Part shown: positions 34,817-46,275 of the stretch, one piece after another
Numbering within the stretch: the stretch's first letter is position 1
Layout of the letters: the number at the start of each line of letters is the position of its first letter
NCBI RefSeq assembly: GCF_000247695.1
Contig: NW_004624732.1
Coordinates: forward strand, 22,416,813 to 22,480,812
Origin: Heterocephalus glaber
Taxonomy: Eukaryota > Chordata > Mammalia > Rodentia > Bathyergidae
Direction: 5' to 3'
Length of the DNA stretch: 64,000 nucleotides
The notes under the pieces: model-generated
Told to the model about the DNA's origin: nothing
Database searches by the model: none
The model's input: the letters and a program-made list of their open reading frames with translations, nothing else
Made by a program: the position numbers and the translations under genes

Positions 34817-35700
34817 GCACGCACACAAAGCAAATCTTCCTAGCAAAATTTTGCAGCTGTTATGGAGTACTGGGTTTCTGGATATGCAGCATCAAAATTT
34901 AAAGGTAGGAGAATAGAATTTGTGACTAGCCAAATACACCTCTTTAGAATTAGGAATATTTTGGGCTAATTCTTATGGGAAACAGCAGCCATGGGAGTAG
35001 CTCTAAAGATGGAATAGGCTATACTTTTGCAAGAGAAAATTGCACCATAAAGGAAATCTCCATTTGGAAGATGTTTCAATCTCACCACCAGGAAGAGTGG
35101 TGACTAAATCGCCAGAGACTGTTGTCAATGGTGATGCCTTACAAAATCAGACCAAATTTTGCCCTCGCTTTCATTCCTGGATCACCTTCCTATTACTTTC
35201 CCCTCCACACCCATATTCTTCTTTCTTTGCTTACTTTGAGAAAAAGGTATGTAAGCCTAAACTCAGACAACTTTTAGATTTTTTTATTTTACCTTCATGG
35301 CTTCCACATACACATTAGAAATATATGTTATCTGTTTCCTTTTTTCTTGTGAATCTCTACTTACAACTAAGAATAATAAAAGGCAGAGGGTAAATATTTT
35401 TCTTTCCTGTAGGAGAAAATAATCCAGGAATACACCCTTAAAACTCCCCTAACCTGGGTCCTTATTGATCTCAAAATTTACAGAATTCAGGCACTGCATT
35501 ATACTTATCTCTACTTGGCATCACTTATTCCTCCTGACACTGAACTCCTAGAAGGTAGGAGATATCACTGTTATTTCTTTACTATCATATCGGTCTAGTT
35601 GTGGGTTGTCTCAGGAGGGGTGAAAGGAACTTCTCCTTTGCCCTCTGAAATTTCTATAATTGAGTTTGCTAAAATAAGTGGACAATAGACTGATTAACTG
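33715..35700. other. Unique-looking sequence with a (CA)n tract
   Basis: No gene or large repeat recognised except the microsatellite at 34770-34816. The tail end (35590-35760) could be part of an ERVL-like LTR, but the resemblance is too weak to call. Confidence 0.4.
34770..34816 (+). repeat. (CA)n microsatellite
   Basis: About 23 uninterrupted AC dinucleotides after TTCATACACAC. Confidence 0.97.
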
Positions 35701-35706
35701 GGACAT

Positions 35707-35732
35707 AACCCTAACTTAACCCTAACCCTTAA
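35707..35732 (+). repeat. Short interstitial telomere-like tract
   Basis: AACCCTAACTTAACCCTAACCC contains three CCCTAA-type units with one variant, the vertebrate telomere motif on its C-rich strand. It lies about 40 bases before the start of a truncated LINE-1. Confidence 0.6.
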
Positions 35733-35779
35733 TGGATATAACCTGAGCCCTGAAACTTAATGGACATTAAAAACTAATA

Positions 35780-38700
35780 CAATTATAATGGGGGACCCCA
35801 ATACCCCACTGCCACAAATAGATTAACTAAAACAAGCAAAAAAATAAAAGCCAAAATAAAGAAATATCAGAACTGAACCAAATCTGAGAACAAATGGACT
35901 TAGTAGATATTTACAGAACGTTCCACCACACAATAGCAGAATACACATTCTTCTCAACTGTGCATGGGATGTTCTCCCAAATAAACTACATACTAGCTCA
36001 TAGAACATGCTTAAGTAAATGTAAAGAAATTGAAAGTATCACATGCATATTAACAGACCTAAGTGCAATGAAATTGGAAATCAATGGCAAAAGAAACCAT
36101 AAACACATAGAAATTAAATAACACACTCCTGAACAGCCAATGAGTCACAGATTAAATTAAAGAAGAAATTAAACAGTTTCTACAATTAAATGACAGTGCA
36201 AATACAATATTCAGGCACATGTGGGATGCAATTAAAGTAGTCCTATGAGGAAAAGTGAATTCCCACATCAGAAAAACAGAACGGCTCAAATAAACAACTT
36301 AATGTTGAACCTCAAGCCTCTAGAAAAAGGTCAAGTCAAACTCAAAGTTCTCAAAAACGAAGAAATTATAAAGATAAGAGCAGAAATTAATCCAATGGAC
36401 ACTAAGAAAACAATACAAAAATCAATGAATCAAAAAGTTGGTTCTTTGAAAGATTAAATAAAATTGACACAACTATCCAAACTTATCAAAAGCAATGAAA
36501 GAAATGATTCAAATCCATACAATTAAGAATAAACAGGATAGGGCCGGGGATTTAGCTCAGTGATTTCACAGCCTGCTGTGCAGGAGCAAGGACCCAAGTT
36601 CGATACCCGGTACCAAAAAAAAAAAAGAAGAAGAAACAGGATAAAATCACAACAGATCCTGCAGAAATCCAGGTGATCATAAATATCTACCTCCAGGTCC
36701 TCTATTCTAATGAGCTAGAAAACATAGAAGATATGGAAAGATTCCTAGATACATTACCAAAGTTGAATCAAGAAGACATAAAAATTTTAAATAACCCAGA
36801 ATCCGTTAATGAAATTGAAGAAGTAATTAAAAACCTACCAACAAAAAAAGCACAGGTCCTGATGGAGTCACTGCTGAATATTACAGGAAATTTAGAGATC
36901 TAATGCCACTACTCCTCAAACTCTTCAATAAAATTGAAAGGGAAGCAATACTCCCAAACTCATTCCTAGAAGCAAGTATTACCCTGATACCAAAACCAGA
37001 GAAACATCCAACCAAAAAAGAGAACTACAGGCCAATCACCCTAATGAACATAGATGAAAAAATCCTCAATGAGATACTGGCAAACAAAATGCAGCAAATC
37101 ATCAAGAAGATTATACACCATGACAAAGTAGGATTCATCTCAGGGATGCAGGGATAGTTCAATATACTCAAATCAATGAATGCAATAAACCACATCAACA
37201 GAACCAAGGACAAAAATCACATGATCATTTCAATGACAAAGTCCAAAACCTATTCAGGGTAAAAACTCTACAGAAAATGGGAATACATGGTCTTTAGCTC
37301 AATATAATAAAAGCCATCTATGGCAAATAACCAGCCAACATCATACTAAATGGACAAAAATTGAAAGCATTCCCTGTAAAATCAGGAACAAGACAAGAAT
37401 GTCCACCCTCACCACTTCTATTCAATATAGCTCTGGAAATATTAGAGCAATTACACAAGAAAAATAAATAACTAAAAGGAATAAGGAGAGGAAGGCAACA
37501 AATTAAATCATCACTATTTGTAGATGACACGATACTCTATGTAGAAGACCCCATAAAACTTCAACAAAAGACTTGTAGATTAAGTAATCAAATTCAGTAG
37601 TGTAGCTGGACACAAAGTCAGTCCCCAAAGATCAATAGCATTTCTGTACACAAATAACAAACTCACAGAGAGAAATTAATGAAACTATACTTTTCACCAT
37701 AGCATCAAAAAATGAAATACTTAGGAAATAAAAGACCTTCACATTGAAAACTACAATAATCTGAAAAAATAGATTAAAGAGGATATCAGAAAATGGAAAG
37801 ATACTCTTTGTTCTTGTATAGAAGCAATCAATATAGTGAAAATGGCCATGCTTCCAAAATTGCTACACAGATTTAATGCAATACCAATCAAAATACCAAT
37901 AGTATACCTCACACAATTAGAGAAAACAATCCTAAAATTCATTTGGAACCAGAAGAGACCTAGAATAGCAAAAGCAATTCTGGACAAGAAAGGCAAAGCA
38001 TAGGGCATCACAATGCCTGACTTGAAACTGTACTACAAAGCTACAGTGATAAAAACAGCATGATACTGGCAATAAAGCAGACCTAAAGATCAATGGAACA
38101 GATTAGAAGATACAGAAACAATTCCAAATACACTCAGCCACCTTATCTTTGACAAAAAAGCTGAATACCTTCACTGGAAGAAAGATAGTCTCTTTAACAA
38201 ATGGTGCTGGAAAAATTGGCTTTCTACATACCGAATATTAAACCTAGACCATACCTCTGACCATGTATTAAACTGAAATCAAAATAGACTAAAGACCTAA
38301 ATATTAAAACAGATGTCTTAAATCTTCTCAGGTGTTGGCAAAAACTTTTTGAAAAAGCCCCGATGACACAGGAAAAATACAAAGAATCAACAAATGGGAT
38401 CTCATCATATTAAAGAGCTTTTGCACAACAAGAGAACCACCAATAGAGTGAAAAGACCATCCATAAAGTGGGAAAATATTTTTTCCACCTGTTTCTCATA
38501 CAAAAGGGTAACATCTAAAATATATAAAGAATGCAAACAAATCAGACCCCTCAATTTTAAAGATCCAATCCAAAAATGAGCATCTGAAATGAATAGACAC
38601 TTCTCAGATGAAGAAGTGGAAACACCAAATGAATATATGAAACAATGTTCAACATCAGTGGTCATCTGAGAGATGCAAATTAAAACAACACTGAGATTTC

Positions 38701-39175
38701 ATTTCACTCCAGAAAGAATGGCTATTATCAAAAACCCCAGCAAAAAGTAATGCTGGAAGGGCAGTGGGGAAAAAGAAACCCTTCTCCACTGTTAATGGGA
38801 GTGTAGACTGGTGCAACCACTGTAGAAGTCAGTGTGAAAATTTCTCAAAAAACTAAAAATAGATGTTCCATTTGACCCAACTATAACACTTCTTTGTATC
38901 TTCCTGAAAGAATTAAAACCATCATACCACAAGGATATATGCACACCCATGTTTATAGTAGCACAATTTGTAAGAGCTAAATCTTGGAATCAGTCCATAT
39001 GCCCATCAACAGATTAATGGATAAAGAAGATGTGGTATTTTTATACAATGGAGTACTACTCTGATATGAGAAGGATAAACTTGAGGCATTTCTAGTTAAA
39101 TGGATGCACCTTGATGCCATACTCTTACATGAAATAAATTGCATACATATATTTAAATATCACATTGTTTCTCTG
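35780..39175 (+). pseudogene. LINE-1 ORF2 pseudogene (endonuclease to C-terminus)
   Basis: ORF2p would nick DNA and reverse-transcribe LINE-1 RNA. Here ORF2 lacks its N-terminal codons and is split into many frames. Recognisable parts include the endonuclease end, where the usual SDH motif is degenerate (CILTDLSAMKLEI near 36045), the RT fingers region ([20 protein letters not shown] near 36970), a [11 protein letters not shown] stretch (near 37120) and the catalytic box FVDD at 37517-37528. The C-terminal end carries GMCHYSD-like remnants and the ordinary 3' junction. Multiple stops, frameshifts and the ID insertion make it non-functional. Confidence 0.9.
36531..36643 (+). mobile_element. 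SINE, ID element inserted into LINE-1, with TSDs
   Basis: TSD AAACAGGATA at 36531-36540 and 36634-36643. The body starts GGGCCGGGGATTTAGCTCAG (A box) and ends AAGTTCGATACCCGGTACC (B box), with an A-run followed by GAAGAAG. It inserted in the same orientation as the LINE-1, after that element had landed. Confidence 0.95.
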
Positions 39176-39496
39176 GTGTGAGAAACTGAAAGTATAAATA
39201 AGGACCAAAATGTATAATAAATATTGAGAAATGGGAAGAAAATGTTTAAATGGGAAAAGCAACAAAGGAGGCCAGAAGAGGAAAAGAAGAAAGTGAAAAG
39301 AAAAAAAGAGAACAGAAGGAAAAATGTAAACAAAGCTTTTGTAAATAAGGAGTAGAAGAGGGATTGAAGAGAGGGGAGAGGATTGAGGGAAAAAAGAAAA
39401 ATCAAGATGTATTGTATACAGACACAAATTCCTTATAATGAATGATCACTATGTATATCTGAGACGTACCAATAAAATTATTTTAATTTAAAAAAT

Positions 39497-40300
39497 AATA
39501 TGAGATATCATTTTGACTTTTTAGACTGAGAATTTTAAAAAACAAAACCCAGAGCTGATAAGATGAGAGTACACTGGCACTTTTGATGTAGGATATTATG
39601 GCCATGGCAGCAGGCTGGCTGGAAGACAGGGTGTAACTTGTCAATTACAAAGATCCCAACTGGAGGCTAGGAACAAGATGTGCCTATGTAATCTGGTCCA
39701 GAACAGATGTGATCCGTCAATTATGGCCATGAAATGTGGCTAGAACAACCTCCTACATACCAGATATGAACAGATATAAAGGCAGCAACCATTGACTTCA
39801 CCTCCACTGCTCCAATCTTGCTGCTCTGCAGTCTGCATATTTCTGCAGTGACCCATCCTGTTTGTAGAATATAGCTCTTCCTTTCTTCTCTTTTCCTTTG
39901 CTCTTTCCTTTTATTTTATACTTCACTTCTCTTCACTCTTTCCTTTTCTTTCTTTACATTGAGTCTTCTTTTGCTTTGAAGAAAAATGGGTTTAACTGCT
40001 CACTGGTTGTTCCAGTCAGTTCTTTAGGTGGGACAGAAAGAATCCGGAATCTTCAGACACATGACATCCAGCAACACTTTCACATACTCTGTGTGGGAAT
40101 GTGTGTTGGGAGATAATTTGTACACACCTTTTAACTAGCAATCACTTTTAGCATTCTTTCTCACACAATGATGCAAATGCGTAAAAATGTATCTACCTGA
40201 AGATCAATTGCAGTATAGACAGACTTGGCCAAAATAACAAACAACAATGAATTTAAATGTGCATCAGTAAAATCAAGTTTAAATAATTCATAATGCATCT
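39497..40300 (+). mobile_element. Old LINE-1 ORF2 3' fragment split by an LTR
   Basis: Left piece 39497-39586 (GATAAGATGAGAGTACACTGG) and right piece about 40077-40300 (CACATACTCTGTGTGGGAATG, GTACACACCTTTTAACTAG) together read as the region ACTTTCACATACTGTTGG...GGTACAGCC of old LINE-1 ORF2. The LTR between them is a later insertion. Confidence 0.6.
39587..40076 (+). mobile_element. Solo LTR, about 490 bases
   Basis: Starts TGTAGGATATTATGG, has a TATA-like GATATAAAGGCAGC near 39772, a pyrimidine-rich U5-like half and ends CATCCAGCAACA. Flanks TTTTGA and CTTTCA are an imperfect 6-base duplication, which would fit a class II-type LTR. It splits an old LINE-1, giving clear insertion edges. No internal retroviral region is present. 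Confidence 0.6.
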
Positions 40301-40302
40301 GT

Positions 40303-40622
40303 CTTAATCTGCTTTGTGTTGTTTTAACAAAATTCCACAACCGTGGGAATTTATAAAGAGCAGAAATTTATTTTTGAGCAGTCCTAAAAGTTGGGAAGAC
40401 CAAGACTTAGGCACTGGCATCCAGTTTTTGGTGAGGGTCTTCTTGCTTTTCTCTTATGTGGCAGAGGGCAGAAAGGTAAAGGAAAGGAAGAAGCAAAAGA
40501 CAGACAGACAATTCCCACAGTCCTTTTGGTAAGGACATCAATCCTCCCAATAGTGGTACACTGGGAATCTGGTTTCCAAAAAATGAATTTTGGGGAACAC
40601 ATTGAAACTATAGTAGCATCCA
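40303..40622 (-). mobile_element. MaLR LTR (MST/THE1-like), antisense
   Basis: GCTTTGTGTTGTTTTAACAA, AATTTATAAAGAGCAGAAAT, a GGTGAGGGTCTTCTTGCTTT stretch and an end ATTGAAACTATAGTAGCA reproduce the antisense landmarks of MaLR LTRs of the MST/THE1/MLT1 groups. About 320 bases, so close to full length. Confidence 0.8.
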
Positions 40623-40737
40623 CTATAAAGAATAAAGGAAATGACCTGTATCATTAAGAATGCTAAGTAATTTATCAATATTTCTAAACTCTCTCATTTT
40701 CTTTCTTTTTCTATTTCTTTCTTTTGTTCATTTTTCT

Positions 40738-40943
40738 TTCTTTTTTTGTGATACTGGAAATTGAACCCAGAGCCTTCACACTAATTCCCCAGCCCTACCA
40801 CCCTTTTGAAAATTTTTCTTTTATTTTTGAAACACATTCTTGTTAAGATGCTAAATAGTTGCTCAGACTGGATTCAAACTTGAAATCATCCTGCTTCAGT
40901 GTTTTGAGCCATTAGAGTTACAGACAACCACCACCACACTCAG
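40738..40943 (-). mobile_element. SINE, B1-ID dimer, antisense
   Basis: The ID half comes first on the plus strand (GATACTGGAAATTGAACCCAG, CTAATTCCCCAGCCC), then a T-rich linker and the antisense B1 half (GTTGCTCAGACTGGATTC, ATCATCCTGCTTCAG, ACCACCACCACACTC). It follows a CTTTC-rich tract at 40695-40737. Confidence 0.85.
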
Positions 40944-42084
40944 TTTGCTCATATTCTTTATCTGAAATGTGAGGGAAAAGAAGTGTTTCATATTTAGAAT
41001 TTATGTTCATATTGTGGAATATTCACAGATACATAATGAGATATCTTTGGGATAGCACCCAAGTCTAAACATGAAATTCATTTAGGTTTCATATATATTT
41101 TATAAACATAGCTTGAAGATAGTTTTATACAAGATTTTAAATGTGCCTGAATTTTTATTGTATCCTGTCACATGAAATCAGGTGTGGACTTTTAATTTGT
41201 GTTATGTGCTTTATGCTTTTAAAGTTTTGGATTATGAATTTTTTGCATTAGGGATGCACAACTTGTATATATTATTTCTGCATACAAATATCTGGAAGGG
41301 TACACATCCCACTTTTTACAATTATTAATTGTAGGTATTATTGCAATCTAGATTTGAAATAGAGGAAGATGATGCAGTTACTTGTATGTATTTGCTTATA
41401 TGCTTTAAACCAATGAAAATGTGGAGGAAAACATATGGCAATTTATATATGCATAACTATATTGCTTTCTGAATGAAAAATTCATAGTAAATTGAGGTGC
41501 TTCAACTTTAGTAAATGTATTCAAATAACAATTGTTTAGGGCTTTGGCAAATTGTGTGCACATTTCTTAGTCCACATAGGGTTTAAAGCAGTTCTCCAGG
41601 GCCACCTTCTTCTGGAGCAGAATAGTGAAAACCTGTGCTGGGCTGCAGGTGTCTCTTCTCAGTTTGTCAGGCTGCTGGGTGCTTTTCTGGTTTTATGTTT
41701 CTATACCTGCGATTTAGGCTCCCTTATAACTTCAAAGCATGAAGAAATCATACCTGTTCAGGATTCTCCCCATGGGCTGATTAGCTGATTCTAAGTGCAA
41801 CAGGATGGAGATATATACACCTCTTCATCTCTTAGTCCTAACAACTACCATGGTTAATGCAAGCCACACTTGGGTTGTACATGACTCCTCTAAATAAATT
41901 GTATTTAGTTTAGTGTGAAGTTCAATTGACTATAATCTCAAATGTTGATAAATCTGTAAGTTTAACTAAGAGTTTGGATAGAGTGTGCAAGTAAAAAAAG
42001 AAAGAGTTTAGAGACAAAAATCTATGGTCTAGTTACTTCCCATTTATTATTTTCATTCCTTAGCTCAATTTCAGAAATTGGGTT
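40944..42084. other. Unique-looking non-coding sequence
   Basis: No gene or recognisable repeat seen. Confidence 0.45.
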
Positions 42085-42200
42085 TCTATCTGATTTTATA
42101 TAGAGGAAAGTTGAAGCTGAAAAGTGTCAAGTAGTTGTCCCAGAATCATAAATATTTGTATCCAGGCTGGAATCTATGCTTATCTGACTCCAAAACTTGT
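42085..42200 (-). mobile_element. Probable MIR fossil, antisense
   Basis: GATTTTATATAGAGGAAAGTTG, TGTCAAGTAGTTGTCCCAG and CAGGCTGGAATCTATGC follow the antisense MIR order. Diverged. Confidence 0.6.
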
Positions 42201-42530
42201 TTAGTTTCCCCTGGAACATGTATCTTTCTAAATCACTCAGCTCCAATGAAGAAGATCGTCAGCTTACTTGTATTTTCACTCTACAGTCATTTCTGTTAGA
42301 CCCACCAGCTTTAATCTCAGTCATTTTGTGTATAAGTAGTAACACCTATAAATGCCTCAGTGATAGTAACCTGGACTTGTTACCAGAGTTTTAGAACAAA
42401 GACTCCAGCTCCAGGGATCCTAACAGAGCAGGTCTGACCACCTGTCCCAAGAGGCCAATTGAAGAGAAAAACAGTGATAGAAGCAAGAAAGGAACTTAGT
42501 TAAGAAGGCCACACTGGGAAGGAGATTGAA

Positions 42531-42844
42531 GATCAATCTTTTTTTCTTTTGTATTAAATTCTTTTATTGGTACATTGTAGGTATACAACACAATTACATT
42601 TCTCATTGGGAATTGTACCTTTATATAATGCATCTTGGTTCTTATTTTTTCCCCATTCCTAGCCCTCCCTTCACGTCCTCCACCCTTCCTTATTTACAAA
42701 GACTTTATTTCCATTTTTTCCATTTCTCATCATTTTTTCCTTTCCCCTGCCCCTCCCACCACCCCTAGCCCTTTGGACCTTTTATTCCTATTTTACATTA
42801 TTGACTATTCATTCTAATCATTGGTACATTTTAGGATCAATCTT
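42531..42844 (-). mobile_element. LINE-1 3' UTR fragment with TSDs
   Basis: TSD GATCAATCTT at 42531-42540 and 42835-42844. On the minus strand the insert is the purine-rich LINE-1 3' UTR ending GTATACCTACAATGTACC, AATAAAAGAATTT and an A-rich tail. It is severely 5'-truncated, about 290 bases. Pyrimidine-rich frames read on the plus strand come from this UTR. Confidence 0.93.
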
Positions 42845-43127
42845 GAAGGGTCTGACAAGGACTTTGAGATTTTATAGAAAGGAGAATGAAGGCAAAAGGT
42901 GAGGTCTTGCATAGCTGGGGATTTAGACAACTGGCAAAGAAGGTAATCCAAGTCAAGCTGTGGTCTGGTCAATCATTACTTCAGGAGCAGCCGGGGAGGA
43001 GGGATTTGTAATAAGAAAGTTGCTATTGTCTTGGCATAGTTTGAAATCTTGTGTACAGATGTTTATCCATCAGGTCTGCTCTTCTTAGAATCCTAGGTAA
43101 CCGGAAGAGCATAGTTCAGGACAGCTT

Positions 43128-43498
43128 AGAAAGAAAAAGAGGAAGGAACTGGAGGAGCAGACATGGAAAGAGAAGAGGAGAAGGAGGGTAAGGTACAAGA
43201 GGAAGAAAGTGAGGAAGAAGAAAGAAGGAGGAGGAGGGAAGGAGGAAGTGAGAGGGAAGGGGAGAATAAGCAGAAGTGAGGAGGAGGGGTGGAAAAGGGG
43301 ATGAGGAAGACAAGGAGGAGGAGTAAGATGAGAAGGAGAAGAGGAAGGAAAGAAGAGAAAGAGAAAGAAGGAGGATGAAAGGAAGGAAAAAAGGAAGAGG
43401 AAGAAGAAGGAGAAAGAAGAACAGAGAAAGGAGACAAGGAAGAAGAAAATGGAAGAAGAGGGAAGTAGGAAGAGGCAGAGGACATGGAGGAGAGTAAG
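43128..43498 (+). repeat. Long polypurine tract (GGA/GAA-rich)
   Basis: About 370 bases with very few pyrimidines, built from irregular GGA, GAAG and AGGAGG units. The minus strand is correspondingly polypyrimidine and gives long Ser/Leu/Phe/Pro frames (for example 43085-43633) that are composition artefacts. Confidence 0.93.
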
Positions 43499-44310
43499 AA
43501 GAAAATGCACATCAAAGAGGAAAGGCAGATGGAGTCTGAGAGACAAAATGGAGTTAGTGGCATCAGTGACTGGGCCTTCCTTCTGACTGACCCACAAAGT
43601 TAATGTCACCATGTAAGTCCTAATGTAAAGCATCTACAGAATCCTAATGTCAAGAGTTTTTATTGTAGAAGAAACACTAATTAATGAGAGTGAAATTAAT
43701 TATACCCTCAACTCACCAAAAATATCTCTCAAAAATGTTTAGAAACACACAAAGAAGTATAGTTTAGACACACACACACCTTTCAGAGACTGATCCTACC
43801 CCATGGAATCCCTTCTACCCTCTGGAGTTCCCTACAATTCAGGCCATCAGCTTATATGGCAACTTTCCTCTGTAGTACACTTGGAGCACTAGAAACAAAT
43901 TGGTTGAGACCTTGACACCTGGCTTGGAACTCAGTATCCTCATTTTATGTTTGGGCTTTGAAGACTAGATGACTTAGAGTCCTCAAGTCTCAGTTGCTCT
44001 CCTATAAAATGGGATGATAGTAAAGACATACTAAAATAACGGGGGTCTCAAACCTGTGGGTAAGCCTGTCAGACATGGTTGTGGGACCCCAGTCATGTTA
44101 TTCTAGGTCTCAAAGTTTCATGCTGTGGTTACTTTAACAGCTAAACCTACTGATTTAGATCCTTACTGATGTACTAATGCCCCAGAGTAATAACATGGAG
44201 AATGCTTCATTCCTGCTTATTTCATTTCTTACTTGGAATGTATAAGTGAACAATGACCAATCAATATATTATGCTATTATTTTTGACCAATATAATTGTA
44301 CAACTATTTC
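43499..44310. other. Unique-looking non-coding sequence
   Basis: No gene recognised. A MIR-like sense patch (CTCCTATAAAATGGGATGATAG, near 43997) is possible but short. Confidence 0.4.
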
Positions 44311-44321
44311 ACTGTAACCTA

Positions 44322-44458
44322 TTTCTCCTTCCTTCCTTTCATCCTTCTTTTCTTCCTTTTTATTTTCTTCTTTTCTTGCTCTCTCTCATTCCTTCTCACC
44401 TTCCCTTCCATTCTCTCTCTCTCTCTCTTTGTTTCTCTCTCTCTGCCCCCCTCTACAA
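44322..44458 (+). repeat. Pyrimidine-rich tract with (CT)n core
   Basis: CTTCCTTC and TTCTTTTCTTCC units grade into a CTCTCTCTCTCTCTC core near 44414-44440. The overlapping Leu/Phe/Ser frames are composition artefacts. Confidence 0.9.
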
Positions 44459-44819
44459 AACCAAACTCCTCAAATGCCATTTAGGAACACTTGCTCAACT
44501 AGAATTCTTTTGTATCCTTGGTCATATCCTTAATTTGACTCATATAAACTCCATGTTCACAGACTTACTACACTAACCCTGCCTTTCAGGTTGAAAAAAA
44601 TCCTGCCACAGAATATGAAGATGACTAGAGATATCTGTTATAAAAAATTTATGCAATCTATTCATTCACAAACTCACAGAATTCATTTAAACCAGTTCAT
44701 AGTGTCACCTAGTTGCTTCACATATGCCTGGAGAAGTTCATTCCTGGTTAACTATTTAAAGAGTGAAGGGAAAAAGTATTAAGGAGGGACACAAGAAAGA
44801 AGGCAACTGCAGGTATGTT

Positions 44820-46084
44820 TAGCCTATACTAACCATGACACCCTTAGACAATAACTTTCATCATGATTTCCTTTATATCACACAAAATCTCTAGTGTGAC
44901 AAATAATCTAATTATAATGTTATAATTAGTATAATTATAGTGTTACATTTACATGTGAGGTTGGAGCAGGAACAATAAGGACTTGACTCAAACATTTTAA
45001 TAACATTTTCAAAGCAGACTTTTTTTCTGAAAACTTTACCTAAGAAATTTAGCTGACTTTTATTCATATTCACCAAGATAGGACCAGAGTACTTTTTTCT
45101 AATTTTGGTTAAAAGATAACTGAAGAAAAATTGATCTCAATAAAGCAAGCAAGGCCACTATTCTTGAGTGAAAATTAAATCCAATATCTATCCTACACAA
45201 AATACATGCAATGTTTGCAATATTCTTTTATCTATGGTGAATTTATATAAAAAGTAAACAAGATATTTTACAATCTATACTTAATGATGTGCTTATACAA
45301 TTAGGGACTTTTATGAATCATCTTCATTATGCATTTACACAGTTCATAAAAGTTATGAGTCCAATGCGTTTACTCCCTTTCCTTGTTGTAAACTTTTAAG
45401 TACAATGGCAGCGAGAACAAAGAAACCAAAATGTGCATATTCTGGAGGCTTCACACCAACCCTGCTTCAATTATGCATGAATTAACAGAAATGAATTTGC
45501 AGCACTTTATTTCTTTGTGTAATGGAGCTCAAGTATTTCATAAAGTGGAACCATACAGCAAATTCCAAGCTCATTTTAGAATAATTAGCACATTGGTGTT
45601 ACTTGTGTAGTTAAAGGGAAATGTTAAAATTCCCCCATTGTAAGCACTTTTTGAAGCCTCACTGTGTTCTCTAAACTATGCAATCGTTCACTCCAAAGAA
45701 AGCTGGAAGCTCTGTCTTCCCTTCATTTCATCTTCCTCCTCGTATACCTCGATTAAAATACTAGTGCTTATTCAGACAAGTCTTAATTACAGGCCCGGAG
45801 CAAGCAAAAGAGCCTCTGTAGATTAAGCAGGTAATTTTTTAAAATGATGCATTTACCTCAAGTTACTCTTGCTCACTCTTTTGAATAATTAAGGCCCTGC
45901 TAAGGGAGACCTAAAATCCGTACTTTCAAATGTCTTCATTTAACATTCTCACCAAAATTTGACATTCTCGTATCTCCTCCAACCCATTGAATAAAAGGAA
46001 AGCCCCATTCCCCCCACCACCACTGCCTTGGGAGAAGGAAGGAACTAACATTTACAAAGTTAGTTCCTGTATGTCAGCCAGACT
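44820..46084. other. Repeat-free block, candidate conserved non-coding element
   Basis: About 1.2 kb without recognisable repeats. Within 45440-45960 there is a dense set of developmental-factor-like cores: CAATTATGCATGAATTAAC (octamer/homeodomain-like), AGAATAATTAGC, TCTTAATTACAGG and TTTTGAATAATTAAGG. It has no open frame of note. The call rests on appearance and motif density only. Confidence 0.4.
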
Positions 46085-46275
46085 GCTCTGTGAGGTATTT
46101 TACATTCCTATTTCTTCATACACATAATTCTGAGGTCATCAGTAGTCATTCTTGTTTTGTGGATGCTGAGAGTGATTCTAAATTTAGGCAAGTTCCCCAA
46201 AGTCACACAATCCATCCAGCACAAAGGGAGGAGTTAATTCAAATTTGTCACTCAGGATTCTGTGCCCAGGCCAAG
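46085..46275 (-). mobile_element. MIR SINE fossil, antisense
   Basis: TTTTGTGGATGCTGAGAGTG, GGCAAGTTCCCCAAAGTCAC, CAATCCATCCAGCACAAAG and GGATTCTGTGCCCAGGCC follow the antisense MIR order from AGGAAACTGAGG to CAAGGTCACACAGC to the final GAACCCAGGC. Confidence 0.75.

Larger units (their letters stand above)
35773..39496 (+). mobile_element. LINE-1, 5'-truncated in the ORF2 endonuclease region, 3.7 kb
   Basis: Begins within the endonuclease region (CTAATACAATTATAATGGGG, matching the copy near 56070) and runs through the reverse transcriptase, C-terminal region, purine-rich 3' UTR and GTACCAATAAAATTATTTT at the 3' end. It is interrupted by an ID element at 36541-36633. No convincing TSD was read. 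The family resembles the copies at 4.1-6.3 and 55.4-59.7 kb, but this one is more diverged. Confidence 0.93.

Noticed and set aside
35707..35732. Telomere or chromosome end
   Set aside because: Only about three units, with kilobases of ordinary sequence on both sides. It is at most an interstitial telomere-like tract.
43085..43633. 182-codon minus-strand frame rich in Ser, Leu, Phe and Pro, with overlapping frames
   Set aside because: It lies on the pyrimidine strand of a simple polypurine tract. Several frames are open at once because the tract lacks stop codons, and none has domain structure.
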